NCBI RefSeq assembly: GCF_030272615.1
Contig: NC_081410.1
Location: 139,790,849-139,854,848 of the forward strand
Reading direction: 5' to 3'
Length of the DNA: 64,000 nt
Origin: Cryptomeria japonica
Lineage: Eukaryota; Streptophyta; Pinopsida; Cupressales; Cupressaceae
The position numbers were made by a program, and so were the translations under genes. The notes under the pieces are model-generated. The model saw nothing but the letters and a program-made list of their open reading frames with translations, ran no database searches and was not told the origin of the DNA. Of the stretch, positions 1 to 11,807 are shown in pieces (positions within the stretch are counted from its first letter, which is position 1; each line of letters starts with the position of its first letter).

Positions 1-2238
1 AAACTCACAAACTAAACTTATCAATAGAATATTAATGTCAAGATCAATACTCATAAGAATACTTAACATCAACCGGTTAACTGTTATAACAACTTAATAG
101 TAAACAACATTTAACTTGTAAACTTCCAAATGCTTAATCATATATCAACACACTTCATCTCTCAATGTTTCCCATTATCATGTCTTATCAGAAGTTAATC
201 AAATCAACAAATAAGATCATAACCACAAAAACATTCACCACATGACAAAAATTTTTATATGTGGAAAACCCAAATAGGTAAAAACCATGATGAGATGAGA
301 CTCACAAGATAGCTATCTGAACTCTTCTGAAGTTCTCCTTGTTAGGAGCCAAGCCTGTTAAAGCTTTTACAATAAGTCCCATTAATAATTTGATCCTTTT
401 AGGAATCACCCAGTTAAGGGATTTACAAAATACCTTGATAAAAAGCAAATACCTTATTAGGAGTAACCTCAGTAGAGGATTTGAGAATCCAAGCTAATGG
501 ATCACCTTGTTAGAGGATTTAAGAAATAACCAAGCTTGTTAGAGCTTACCTAGTTAGGGGATTTCAATTATGCTGTAATTGTTAGAAGACAACAGGTTTT
601 TCTTGATTTTTATGAATAGCACTACATTTTCTTGATCTGATCCTTTTAAGCTTCAATCCACCTTTACTCAAACTATAGATCCATTCTTTGGTTAGGCAAC
701 CACACACTCAACTTATTTCAGCCAACACTTTGCCAACACTAAACAAAAAAACTTCATTAACCTTAAATACAAATCAATTAGGTCGATAACACAACAAAAA
801 TCTAATTCTCTCATAGAGATTACAAAAAAATGGGTTCAAGTATGACCATTGGATTTACATAGCAATCTATACACATTCTTCAAGAAAATTCCAACCGCTC
901 CATGATTACCGCTTCATCGGACTTGTAACTCATCACACGCTTTGCATTAGATTCAATCCACTTTTATCATTCCCTAGACAATCAAACAAACGTGCCAAAG
1001 CAATCTGAACTTATTTTCTTACAATGATCACACGTGTCTCCATCATTACCTCTCAACTAATAATAAACCAACATAACCATTTCAGAAAACTTAATTGGTT
1101 AGGGTTTAACAAAAACAACTGGTAGGGTTTACCGGTTACATAACATAAAAAGGATTTAACCTTATACACTGGTTACTGGTTCAACTCACAAACTTAAATA
1201 TCAGCTTACAACATCTTCCTCAAAGCTCTTCCTACCAGTTACAAGGCAATACCAATAATAACAATAATATCATAAATATCATAAATACCATTACCGGTTC
1301 AATTGACATCAATGACAACATTACATATCATTAATGCAATCTTCATGCAAATGCCAACACCGGTTGCATACTCTCTCTGTAGCTACTCCACTTTGCCTTA
1401 TTCATCATCAGACCAGGCACTATCTCAGCCAGCTTGTCAAAGTGACAAACCCATCACACTTCATCTGTTCCGACAGCTCAACATGCCCTCTTTGTCGGTC
1501 TAGTGCATATCCCTGATTTCATGGACTTGATGCATTCCTTTGATTCACCGGTAGATCTAGTGTGAGCCTTCAAACTATGATGCATATCCCCTTCTTCCTT
1601 ATCTCACAAAACTATGATGCACATTATGCATAATAGGAGATAAGCTCCACTTACCGTTGGTAGTGAATCCTTGTCATCTATATCCTGCAATGCACTCATG
1701 TGGCTTCCTTGTTTGTGCAACATATCTTCAAATAGGCACATGTGATCGGGTGTGGGTACATTCACTATCAGTCATCTCTTCACATGGTGACTACATATTT
1801 ATCTGGTGGGAGTCCTATTCTTCTACATCCACACAGCATACCGTTGACCTATACATTCTTCACCTCCTATGTTCATGTGATTTAGGTAACATTTCACCTC
1901 TTCATCACAAACAACAACTCAAGTACCTCGCTCATCCTTCTTGTATACTGGTCATAATCTTGTCGGTTGTCAACTACTCACTATCAACACAACTCTTGCC
2001 AGTTGACATCCTTTCCTTACCAGTGACAAACAATACTGGTAACCTATCCATTTCATTCACACAAGTCAAACACTAACTTGTGTACCTATGACTCCAGTGG
2101 TCATTCCTTTGAATGACATTCTCTTCTTTACTGGTGACCTGCTACACTTAGTTGACATCAATGACTTCATGTCAACAATACTACCATATCGGTTGTCCTT
2201 CTATACTAGTTGAAATTAATGACAACACAATGCCAATA
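1..2238 (-). mobile_element. Copia-type LTR fragment (A-like)
   Basis: Read on the minus strand this is a long terminal repeat whose 5' end lies at 2238 (TATTGGCATTGTG, the usual TGTTGG with one change). Positions about 1500-2238 match about 24050-24656, the LTR of element A, including the stretch around GCATAATAGGAGATAAG. A GGTTTTTACC...TTTGGGTTTTCC motif at about 261-290 corresponds to the U5 hairpin of the other copia LTRs. The other end is outside the window. It has inserted into the gypsy-like LTR that resumes at 2239, so it is younger than that element. No open reading frame in it looks real. Confidence 0.75.
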
Positions 2239-2448
2239 GGTCTTGGTGAGGACCAAGGTGCCACACCCTGATCCTACCCCAATTCAACGTCAAGACAAGG
2301 AGTCCAAACAAGGTAAAATGTGATAATAAGGTCATTATTGCATGGTAGGGGCATAAATAGGTAATGATCAAGCATACTGATGAGAACACTAAGGTGAGGG
2401 CCCCAAATGTGGTCAAAATGGAAAAGGGTGCAATTTTAGGATGCTACA
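2239..2448 (-). repeat. 3' LTR remnant of gypsy-like element 1
   Basis: Matches 10892-11101 closely, including the hairpin-forming CTTGGTGAGGACCAAG and the terminal TGTAGC (minus strand). It is cut at 2238/2239 by the copia LTR on its left, so the rest of this LTR lies beyond the window. Confidence 0.85.
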
Positions 2449-2464
2449 TTTAGCCCCCACTTTA
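2449..2464 (-). other. Polypurine tract, gypsy-like element 1
   Basis: On the minus strand TAAAGTGGGGGCTAAA lies directly before the LTR start TGTAGC. This is the expected position and composition of the plus-strand primer. The same tract recurs at 34613-34628. Confidence 0.8.
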
Positions 2465-4779
2465 GTGGGAGTATGAGATTACGCAAATACTCACGATAAA
2501 GTAGAAGAAAGAGAGATAAAGAAGACGAGGAAGGCGTAGCAAAATCACAAGGAGTATAAGATATTGCTAATTTTGAGGAACCAAGCCCCCAATCTTAGGA
2601 TCTTAACTCACTCAAAAATATGCAAGGGCACACAAAAATAGAAAAACACTCAACAAAAGATAAAGAGTTAAAATAAGACCTTAAGTCAACTAGCCAAATA
2701 GAGTTTGATATTAAAATATCTAAACAACTAATATCATTCTTGAAAAGAAAATTCCATCCCATGAGAACAAGTGTTCACATAAAAGAGAAAAGCAAGCATC
2801 ATCCATGAACTATCAATAGAAAAACTATGAGTTCATGAGAGGAAGAAGAGAGAGAATAAATACACACTAGATGTTTATATCTAGGTGATCCATAAGAAGA
2901 ATGATGACAAGGAGGAGAACATAGATACATCACCCCTAGATGTTTGCATCTAGGTGATCCATGTTGGGGAGGAGAGTAGGAATAGTCTAGCCCTATTTTG
3001 CTAGTTCCACTCATCTTCATGCATGTGTGTAAGTGATCTCTGGTTTCAAGTGTATAGCACCTCGTATAAGAGTTTTTTTTCCTTTAGTTTCGAGTGTGCT
3101 TCAACTAGTTTAAGACATGTAATGTAAATGCAAATGCCAAGGAGAAAATGTGTGACCTCAGGAACATCTCATGTAAGAGTTTTACTCTAGTTTCAAGAAT
3201 GTGTAACCCCAATTGAAATTGATGATGCATAAAATGAGGATGAAGCATGAGGATGCAACAATCCTATGTTGATAAATGAAATGAGGATTATGCATGAGGA
3301 TGCAATAATCCCATGATTGGATAAAATAGGGATGAAACATGAGTATGCAACAATCCCATATTGATAATTGATAGTCGAAATGCAACAAGGAGGTTTCATA
3401 CATTCCGCCCACCTTAAGATGTCAACATAGTCCTATGTTGATGTCTTAAGGAAGATAGAAACAAGGATACCCACCTTCAACACCAAGGAGATATCTGCTA
3501 ATCAATAATTCATGCATTCCAAGCTAGAAAGAAAGACTCCTAAGTAGGCTCTATTTCTTTAATCAAGGAAGAGATCATTGTAAAAGAAATATCTTGCAAC
3601 AATTGTAAAGGGATCCTTTTGAGGGATGTGTGATTAACAAAGGATGAAGAGTTTTTTTGCATAAAGATATCTACCTCCAAGAGTAGAGGATATCTTTAAT
3701 AAAGATGACATGTTGGAAGGATTAGAGGACTAGGAATACACACATTCTCCAAAGTGGATTCTTAGGATTGCACAATTTCACTAAGGAGAGATTTTTCATA
3801 AAAGATGCACCATTTCAAACAAGGAATGTATACACACTTATAAGAAATGACATAAAATAATGCAGGAGCATCCAATGGTGTAAGGGCAATCCTGCATCAC
3901 CCAAAAATATTTCTTTTTGTTTTGGTTTTCTTTAATGTATTTGCAAATCTAGATATCCTTTTGGACAAATAGGAGATTCCAACTCTCAGAATTGACAAGC
4001 TGCTTTTTCTAGCCAACTGCCAAAAATAGTAGGTTTTTATTTAAAGGTGGATGAAGCCCAAAATTTACAAGAAGATTAAGGAAGGAAAAATAAGCTCATT
4101 GGCGAAAGAATCGAGTCAAAAGAATTAATGGTTTGAAAGTTATTAAAGTTTCAATTTCCCGAAAAACAAAAAAAAATTCTTCCAAGTCAGATTTGAGGCA
4201 TTAAATGATGTCGAATGGGCCCTAAAATGGCTGAAATTAGAAAAGTAGATTCTTAACATATTATACACTCAAAGAGCTTTCAGATGCTTCAAAGGGTTCG
4301 TCAATCTGATTCTCGGATCAAAAGTTATGGCTGCTGGAAGTTGGACAATTTTTTGAAAAGTTCCAATTTTTTAATCTGGATGTATTTTCAAATTTCCAAT
4401 TTCATGTTTTGGCATTTGTCTACCATTTGGTAGTTTCTATATTGTAATTTCAGTTCCAAAATAGAAGAAAGTCTATTTAAGACTCATATGAAGAAACTTG
4501 GGAGTTAGTTGATGGAGTTTTTGTATGAGAGTGTTGGAGAGCTTAGTTTCTGGATTGGGAAATAGAATTGTGAGGGTTTCCAAAAAAATCTGTAAGCTAT
4601 GTGTTGTAGTCTATGAGGATTTATTCCTCTTATTTGTAATTGCATGTATTGAAAATAGTTTTTGATAATAATAAAATATAGATTTTCAGTATCTCTTTGT
4701 TGTGTTTTTTGTTTCTCGGGTTGTTCCCTCATCATAAAATTATGAAAGATGCAACTCAACAAAGGAAAAGAGAAATCTT

Positions 4780-4780
<1 letters not shown>

Positions 4781-4828
<48 letters not shown>
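4781..4828. repeat. (AG)24 microsatellite
   Basis: Uninterrupted AG dinucleotide run of 48 bases inside the gypsy-like interior. Confidence 0.97.
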
Positions 4829-4830
<2 letters not shown>

Positions 4831-5212
4831 GAAACATTATTCTTCCCCTCCAAGCATGGAGACAAGCAAAACAAAGAGAGATTATTTATAAAAGAAATAA
4901 TATTCTAAAATAAGCGAAAGATCCTCAATAGGGATGCATATCACAATATAGAAGGATTCATTATAAAAGATACTACTCAATAAAGAGAAGAATTTGATGA
5001 ATGATTATATAATTTCAACACTAAGGAAGAGGTCCAATTAAGAATATGCACTTATAAGGCAAGGATAAGATCCTTATTAAAGGGATACTTGTTGCAATAA
5101 GAGGAAGAAGATCCTCAACATAGATATACACCTCCACAATTGATAAGAGATCCTTAATAAATGCCCTACTTCACAAAGGGAAAGTGAGAAAGGATTATTA
5201 AAAATCTATTAT

Positions 5213-5234
5213 CCCCCCGCCCCCCCCCCCCCCC
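5213..5234. repeat. Poly-C run
   Basis: Twenty-two bases, all C except one G at 5219. Possibly length-unstable and a likely assembly weak point. Confidence 0.95.
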
Positions 5235-5743
5235 GAACCATGGAGATAAGAATAAAAATACTATTATGTTGCTAGCAAAGTATGATTTCACTTGAAATAG
5301 TACCACCATGAATGACAATGAGCCACCAATAAGAAAGCTACCAATGTCACATAATGAGGAGAAACATAATAGGAACTTAAATGTTATGTGAAAGGAAAAA
5401 TATGAGAGTTCAACTCATTGCCATTGAGTATTTGAATGGTAAAAGTTACAATAAGTTGTTGAATTTTATCTACTAAATCATGACATTCATTAGTGGCATG
5501 GCCATGGATTTAATCATAGTTGCAAAAAGAAGAATTGTGTTAGTTTTTATTACGATTCTTTCTTTGATTCTTTAAAGGGAGAGTAATAAAGTTGGATTTA
5601 AGAATCTCATACAATATACTCTCTTGTTGCGATGAAAAGTTATAGGAAGATATGGACATATTATACAATGGGGAAGGGGATGTCGACAAAAAAGAATTTT
5701 GGAAACCTAGATCTTCTTGGGAAAAGTGTGGTGTATATTTCTC

Positions 5744-6872
5744 TGATGAATACTAAGAGGGGGCAGTGAATTAGTATACCCAAAATCCTTACCAAACAGT
5801 TAAGTAGTTTTACTACAGACCGATATAGCCCTTTCAAGAGTAAACTGGTTAATACACAAACAAGCCAAATAGAAAATAAAGCATTCACTAACAATAACAC
5901 AATCACCATAATGCAAGATATTTTGACGTGAAAACCCAAATGGGAAAAACCATGGTGAGTAAAACTCACAAGTCTACTATCTGCAAAATAGCAACCAGAC
6001 TTGTTAAGGTCTTACAATGTTCTTCACTAGAACAAATCCTGTTAGAAATCTTGATCTCTGTTAGGAGATAAGTCATGTTAAAGACTACCCTATTAAAGGA
6101 TTTCAGATCCACTACTGTGAACCACCTTGTTAGAGGATTTAGAACAAGCTTAACTAGCCTGCCCGGTTAATGGTTTCTGACTTGTCGAAGAGATTAGTAA
6201 TCAACAAGTAAGTGATCTAGAAAGTAGCACAAAATGCTTAGTTAGATCCTTGATTGTGCTCTGTTAATGCATTGGAGCATTACTTTAGTCTTCTATCCTT
6301 CACACGTTCAATCTCTATCACAAGATACTTTTGCAAAAACCTAATCTTCTAACACAACACACTCAAAACCCTAGACATGATGTCCTCATATAGAAATCTG
6401 ATTTCATGTTGGTCTAATGAGATTAGACTACAATTTCCTAGGTACATTGCATCTAGACATAATTTGTAACACGACACAGAATCACCACATCAGTTTCAGT
6501 GGATGATAACTCATCACACTTTATAAGTTTGCCCATTAACAAAACAAGGTATATCGATTACTAGTTTACAAACAAAGACTGGTAAACTGGAACATAGTGT
6601 TCTGATCTTGAAAAGATTGGCTGCTGCTTGGGGTCCTCGTACCACTTGAGGTCCTTGTACCACTTGAGGTCCTTGATCATGCTTTGACCGGTAAGCTCCT
6701 TCTGTAAACACTGATAGTCTTCTACAAACAAAGACTATGCATACATTGGCATATAATATCAGTTTGAACAATACATCACATACTACCGGTCGAGAATAAC
6801 TCATACAACAAATAAGTGTGTGTCCATCAATGACAATCACAACTACGTACAAACATCATCAAAATACCAACA
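5744..6872 (-). mobile_element. Solo LTR, B-related copia family
   Basis: A single LTR of about 1.13 kb with TG...CA ends, flanked by perfect 5-bp duplications TTCTC (5739-5743 and 6873-6877). On the minus strand it begins TGTTGGTATTTT and ends CTTAGTATTCATCA like the LTRs of element B, with the same run of 'bracket' motifs (GGTTTTTCCC, GGGTTTTCAC). No internal region accompanies it, so it is the product of recombination between two LTRs. It sits inside gypsy-like element 1, just downstream of the protease region. A small three-copy repeat of about 18 bp around GTACCACTTGAGGTCCTT lies at about 6636-6678. Confidence 0.9.
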
Positions 6873-6877
6873 TTCTC

Positions 6878-7063
6878 ATGATCATCAAGAATTTGTTGCA
6901 AACATCCTAAACCATATCGATTGTCTTCATGAATAGATGTTGAAATGTCTAGAGGAGAGGGTTCATTCCTAGTATCAAAATCTAAATATCCCTCATCATC
7001 ATCAAGACGTGTTGGAAGGAGAGGTGGAAATTCATTTAGAAGATGTTTGGGTAAATGACACAC
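6878..7063 (-). pseudogene. Coding remnant downstream of protease, gypsy-like element 1
   Basis: Minus-strand open stretch rich in acidic residues (LDDDEGYLDFDTRNEP) that runs up to the target site of the solo LTR and would have continued past it. It has no recognisable domain. Its position, after gag and protease, suggests the tail of the polyprotein. Real coding status is uncertain. Confidence 0.3.
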
Positions 7064-7274
7064 AAAGTTCCTTCAAGGCTTCCTCTTGAGATTGAGGGAT
7101 TTTATACCCATCGATGGAAGGCATTAAGTCTAATCTACCCCAATTCTTTGCTAAATAAGAATCATTGATAGGAAATTGTGTTGTTGAAGGAATCATAGTA
7201 TTAAATGGAGAAAGGCATCCTACTTCATCATGAAAAACATCATAAGAATTAGGATTAGCCTTGATTGTGTGAAG

Positions 7275-7809
7275 TTAATTGTGATATATAAATTTGATTG
7301 TGCAATGAAGAGTAGAAGGGACTACTTGCATAGCATGAATCCATGGTCTACCTAGAAGAAGGTTATAATTAAAATGGTTGGGCATGACATGAATATGAGT
7401 AGGTAAAGTCATGGGTCCTACTTTGATAGGTAATATAAATATGCCAAGTGTCTCTCTAGGAATATTATCAAAGCCATGAACACAAAGAGGATCAAGTTGA
7501 ATAGGAGGGACCACAACTTATATTTTCTAATAAGGCAAGACAACAAATGTTAAGTGTTGACCCATTATCAATTAAGGTACCTCTTATATTTTTATTATAA
7601 ATGTGAGGAGTAATCGTAAGGGGATCATCTCTATTTCTAACCTTTATGGAAGGAAATTCATCTTGTGAGAATGTGATATCATTTGGTTTAGAATAATGAT
7701 GAGGAACCACTTTATGAAAGGCTTCTTGGATCAACCTATGGTACAAAGGGGAAGTTTGAGTCAATTCTGAAAAGGAGATCTTTGCTAAGATACCATGGAG
7801 TTTCTCCAC
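7275..7809 (-). pseudogene. Gypsy-type retroviral-like aspartic protease, frameshifted
   Basis: Two overlapping minus-strand frames together cover a pepsin-like retroelement protease, which would cut the gag polyprotein. The first frame (7492-7809) carries the active-site loop LIDNGSTLNIC, the D-x-G-S form common in plant Ty3/gypsy proteases. The second (7275-7514) carries the closing motif LLGRPWIHAMQVVPS, equivalent to the plant gypsy LGRPWIH. The active site and the GRPW motif lie in different frames, so a frameshift near 7505-7520 has broken the gene, unless it is programmed. No RT follows. A homologous, more decayed copy is at about 36560-36990. Confidence 0.75.
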
Positions 7810-7875
7810 AAGATTCTTATGAGTTTACCACTTAGGGTGAGAGGGGGAAGAAATATAAGTGAGAAGAACATTGGG

Positions 7876-8958
7876 TTATTTATTTTTGATACAAGAATTA
7901 AATGTTTGATGTATTTCAAAACCATATTTTTGTTCTAGCCATCTTTCCATAGCATTTCTTTCACATATGTATTTTGCAACTTTTAGAATATTGGGAGGTT
8001 CCTTTGGTTTAGGCTTCTCATAACTAGAAACATGAATGGTATTGATTTGATTAGGTTCTTTGTTCTCAAATGATACATCTTTAGAAGGGAGATCATCAAA
8101 CAAATTGTTAATGATTTCATCCTCTTGCGCAAAAGTATCCTCATGGGGGAGGTACATTTTAGGATTAACATCATTCTTCAAGGATTCATCATTAGGAGGA
8201 AGATCTTTGAAAGAAGTGCTCATAACCTCTTCTTGCACCAATGTGCCCTCATTGGTAGAACCAAATTTGGGAAGGGGTAAATCAATGTCCATCAACACTT
8301 CTTCTCTAGGAGAGATACCATGTATGGAAGGTAAAGTGACATCAAGGAAGGTGTTTATGATATCATCCTCTTGATCTAAGGTATTCTTATAGGAGAGACA
8401 TATTTTGGGAGAAAGATAAACATAAATTTTCAAAATCTCATCCTTAAGAGGAAGAGTTGTAAAAAGAGTGTTGATAATCTTTTCTTTCACCAAAGTATCC
8501 TCATGAACAAGAGAAGACTTAGGAGAGGAATTATCATGGTTCATTAGGAATTCATCTCTAAAAGGTAAAGCTTGACAAAGAGGATTGTCTACCACATCAA
8601 CTTCTTTTATCACAAAAGCTTCTTCATAAATAGGATTGATAGAAAGTAAAGGTTCATAAAGCAGATTATCATGCATGACAACATCCTTGTGAATTCTTGG
8701 AGTTTTAGAAGATGATTTAGAGGGAAGGAAGAAGTCATCAAGAGTTTCATCCATCACCTCAAGGTCATCAATTCTAAATGGCTTATGCATTATGTTGATT
8801 AACCTTTGGCAAAAGGATGGTTTATAAGGCTTAGGATAAAGGAAACCATCAAGAGCCTCCTCAAGTTCATCTCTACTATATACTTGTTCGAGAGGATAGT
8901 CATTATAAGAAAATGGATTGTCAAAGGCATGATAGTCTTGCAAAGAGTAATTTGACAT
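7876..8958 (-). CDS. Gag-like protein of gypsy-like element 1, internally repeated
   Basis: A 360-codon open frame on the minus strand, starting with ATG at 8958, just downstream of the AT-rich leader. The N-terminal part (residues about 5-70: LQDYHAFD, then DELEEALDGFLYPKP and KPSFCQRLI) is shared with the fragments at 24657-24986 and 37237-37955, which defines a conserved head domain of this family. Residues about 145-310 consist of four imperfect repeats of about 40 residues around an HEDTL-Q-ED-IIN / DLP-KDE pattern. There is no zinc knuckle, which is unusual for a gag. Its place before the protease suggests gag; no family match can be claimed. It is the longest intact frame of the element. 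Confidence 0.6.
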   Translation of the reverse strand: MSNYSLQDYHAFDNPFSYNDYPLEQVYSRDELEEALDGFLYPKPYKPSFCQRLINIMHKPFRIDDLEVMDETLDDFFLPSKSSSKTPRIHKDVVMHDNLLYEPLLSINPIYEEAFVIKEVDVVDNPLCQALPFRDEFLMNHDNSSPKSSLVHEDTLVKEKIINTLFTTLPLKDEILKIYVYLSPKICLSYKNTLDQEDDIINTFLDVTLPSIHGISPREEVLMDIDLPLPKFGSTNEGTLVQEEVMSTSFKDLPPNDESLKNDVNPKMYLPHEDTFAQEDEIINNLFDDLPSKDVSFENKEPNQINTIHVSSYEKPKPKEPPNILKVAKYICERNAMERWLEQKYGFEIHQTFNSCIKNK

Positions 8959-9044
8959 TTTGAAAAGAAAGGATAACTATTGAAATGAAATGAACTAAAG
9001 CATGCAAACACACAAAATGCATAAAACAAGAATTTTTTTTTGTA

Positions 9045-9884
9045 TTTTTCTTTTTATTTATTTATTTATTTTTTGTATTTTATTTTATTTTTAATTTTGA
9101 AATGAAATTTGAAATTTGAAAGTTGAAAGTTGAAATTCGAAATTTGGAAATTGCAAAATAATTGAATAATGAATTATTTAAAAAAAATGATTATTCAATT
9201 AAATAAGCAATTTGATTGAAAGAATAATGAGCAATAATTTAACCTCCTAGGAAATTTAAAATTAAAATTAGGATTATGCAAAAATATTCTCTTAATTTAA
9301 ATTCAAAATTATCCAAAAGAGATTTAAAATTTAAAATTAGGGCCTTGTAAAAATAACTTCTTAATTTTAAAATTTAAATTTGAAATGTTGAAATTTGGGA
9401 AGTGAAATATTCAATTTAAATCTAGAAATTAGGCCTTTTTTAATTAACCACTTAATTTTGAAATTAAAATTTGAAATTGAAACTTGAAATTGAAATTTGA
9501 TCCAAGATTGTAAATTTGAATTGGACTTGAAATTAACAATCAAATTTGAAGTGTGAAACTCAAAATTTAAACAACCCACAAGCTCAATTTTAATTTTTTT
9601 TTAAAATTAGGGTTTTTGAAATTAACCACTTAATTTTAAAATTTAATTGTGAATTTGACTTGTAGATAAAAATTTGAATTTTAAAACTAAGTACTCAAAT
9701 CTAGAATAATTAATCCAAATTAAACAATTGACAAACTTAATTTTGAATTTAAAAATTAGGGTTTTAGTGAAACTAACCTCTAAATGTTTAAAATTTACAA
9801 GGAAAACAAATTTACAAATAAAAATTTGAATTTTAAATTGCATACACACTCAAATCTATGAACATAAATCAGAATTAAATGTGT
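9045..9884 (-). other. AT-rich leader with degenerate repeats
   Basis: Between the LTR and the gag start is about 0.8 kb of very AT-rich, low-complexity sequence. A block of the form AAAATTAGGG(N)TTTT...AACCACTTAATTTT recurs at about 9270, 9340, 9430, 9605 and 9758 with variable spacing. The short open frames in it are composition artefacts. Element 2 has a far shorter leader at the same place. Confidence 0.6.
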
Positions 9885-9886
9885 AA

Positions 9887-9905
9887 GGAGTCGAGTTCAC
9901 CAAAA
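9887..9905 (-). other. Primer-binding-site-like sequence, gypsy-like element 1
   Basis: Directly inside the 5' LTR the minus strand reads TTTTGGTGAACTCGACTCC. The same sequence with small changes follows the LTRs at 25184 (GGTGAACCCGACATG) and 38151 (GGTGAATCTGACGTG). Position and conservation mark it as the minus-strand primer site; I cannot name the tRNA with confidence. Confidence 0.6.
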
Positions 9906-11101
9906 TGTAATGTGGGAAATATGATTTAGCGATTTGCAACATAGAAGGGAGAAACCACTAAATCAATTTTCACTTGAAAAATATTATTCAAAAGAGGGAA
10001 GTAATCCACTAGATTCAATCACAAATCAGATAAGGACTGAATACTAAATGGATCAAATAAATTTTGATTTCCTTTTTTGTAAGTTGAAATGTTGATTTAG
10101 GGTAAAGTGCTGAAATTGAAGACAAAACTGAGAAAATAATGAGTTACTAGTTTGGGATTTTATCATGCACCTGGATCTGAGTAATATAAGTTGATCCGGA
10201 TCTGCTTTGTGAAAATGTCTCGAAAAAGCAGGGACTATGGCGCTACCTCTTGGTCCTCCAAATTTTTTGCGTGTCGAAAAGGGCTTGTCAGTCTCTGTGT
10301 CCGAAGCTTATTTCCAGAAGTACAATTGTGCACCAATTTCCTGCACATGGAAAGAAAGGGGATAAAGGTTGGGAATAGGGGTTTGCCTTTGGTCAAACCT
10401 TGGTTTGGAATCAACCTTGAATGAAATACTACAAATTCTTGAAATAAATGATGGAAAGGTTTACTTCATATCTGCAATGAATGATGATGATTCTTTGCTT
10501 CTTGAATGTAATCACATATGTTGTATGAAATGGCATGAACATGACAAAACCCTAACACACAAACACACATGCTTGTAAATGAATGATGTAATGATGCTCC
10601 ACAATTGATGAATGAATAATATGTATCCTTAAAGACCTCTAGAAATACTTGATGATAAAAACTTGCATGCTTAATGAATGCTTGATTGCTTTACTATAAT
10701 TCTCCCAATACCTGTCTTATTGCCCTTATGCCCAAGTGAGAGGGGAAGACCTCCTTATATACTTGTGTATCATCAAACATATTAATTTTCTGACATAGGC
10801 CAACATGAGGAAAGGTTTCCCACTGAAATTTTAGATAGGGCCAAGGGTTTAAATTAGGGCCCAATTGAGGAGGACCACAACATGGTGCCATGGTCTTGGT
10901 GAGTACCAAGGTGCCATGCCCTGGTCCTACCCCAATTTAGGGCTAGGACAAGGAGTCCAGACAAGGTAAAATGTGATAATAAGGCCATTATTGCATGGTA
11001 GGGGAATAAATAGGTCATGATCAAGCATAGAGATGAGAACACTAAGGTGAGGGCCTCAAATGTGGCCAAAATTTCAAAGGGTGCAATTTTAGGAAGCTAC
11101 A
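9906..11101 (-). repeat. 5' LTR of gypsy-like element 1
   Basis: About 1.2 kb with TGTA...TACA ends: minus strand TGTAGC at 11101 and TTACA at 9906. Its first 210 bases on the minus strand match the 3' LTR remnant at 2239-2448. It contains the hairpin CTTGGTGAGTACCAAG and the motif GGTGCCATGCCC that recur in the LTRs of gypsy-like element 2. Short open frames inside it are not genes. Confidence 0.8.
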
Positions 11102-11807
11102 ACACTAATGTCAAGCATTGATGCTAAGAGGCCCACTAATTAGAAGTTATTTTCAACATGAGTGTGCATTCAGACCAAATATTTGACTTCATATCCAATT
11201 GATTAGGCACTAGTTTATGAGACTCTCAAATCCAGTTTAGATATATTCGAAGATATAGTTTCTTTCTATTTTTTTGTTTCCTTTGTTTATTTGTTTAAGT
11301 TAGTTTAGATTGTGGCATCTTCTTGGAGTTTAAAGAGTACATAGGCTAAACTGACAAGTTGTGTTTACATTCCTTTATGTGTTAAGGTGAAGATGTTTTC
11401 TCAAACTAATTTCAATGTAATGGGATTATGCTTGAACTTGCTAGATTGTGAGATATACACTATTCATATGTCTAAGAATTGTCCAAACCTATAGGTCTAA
11501 AATTTAGTGTGTCATATGTTTATCATCCACTCAGGCCTACTTATAGGAATACCCTCCTGATTCTTGGGCAGATCAAAGTGTAGAAGGCTTTGAAAACCTT
11601 GTTAGTTGCCCTTTGTTATCCTCGGTCTATTGATAGTGTAAATCCAATGTCCTAAACTTCTAATCCTAGGGTTTAGGTATTGTGTGTTCCTCTTAGGGTT
11701 GAGGGTCACAATATAAAAAGCACCAACAGTAGTAAATTCATCCAAGAAATATACACATTATTTCTCCTCTCAAAAAAAAATGATGATATAGTTTATTGCT
11801 CCTATCT
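11102..11807. other. Unassigned stretch
   Basis: No open frame or motif that I can assign on either strand. It lies just outside the LTR of gypsy-like element 1, so ACACT at 11102 should begin that element's target duplication; the partner copy is off-window. Confidence 0.4.

Larger units (their letters stand above)
2465..5738 (-). other. Non-coding 3' interior of gypsy-like element 1
   Basis: No believable coding sequence on either strand. The first part resembles 34629-35530 in element 2, confirming that it is element interior. It holds a short AG microsatellite and a poly-C run, listed separately. In an autonomous gypsy element this space would hold pol. Confidence 0.55.
2239..11101 (-). 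mobile_element. Gypsy-like non-autonomous LTR retrotransposon 1
   Basis: Minus-strand element bounded by a 5' LTR (9906-11101) and the remnant of a 3' LTR (2239-2448); the end of each LTR matches the other. In minus order it has a primer-site-like sequence, an AT-rich leader, a gag-like ORF, a protease, a short coding remnant, a long non-coding stretch and a polypurine tract abutting the 3' LTR. No reverse transcriptase, RNase H or integrase is visible in about 7.4 kb of interior, of which about 1.1 kb is an inserted solo LTR. By organisation it is a non-autonomous gypsy relative that keeps only gag and protease; the gypsy assignment rests on the protease. Confidence 0.75.

Noticed and set aside
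1657-2076. A 139-codon frame, possible small host gene
   Set aside because: Inside a copia LTR; the homologous stretch at 24190-24600 does not keep the frame.
10191-10578. Two short plus-strand frames of 69-77 codons, possible small gene
   Set aside because: They lie in the middle of the 5' LTR of gypsy-like element 1 on the opposite strand and show no motif.
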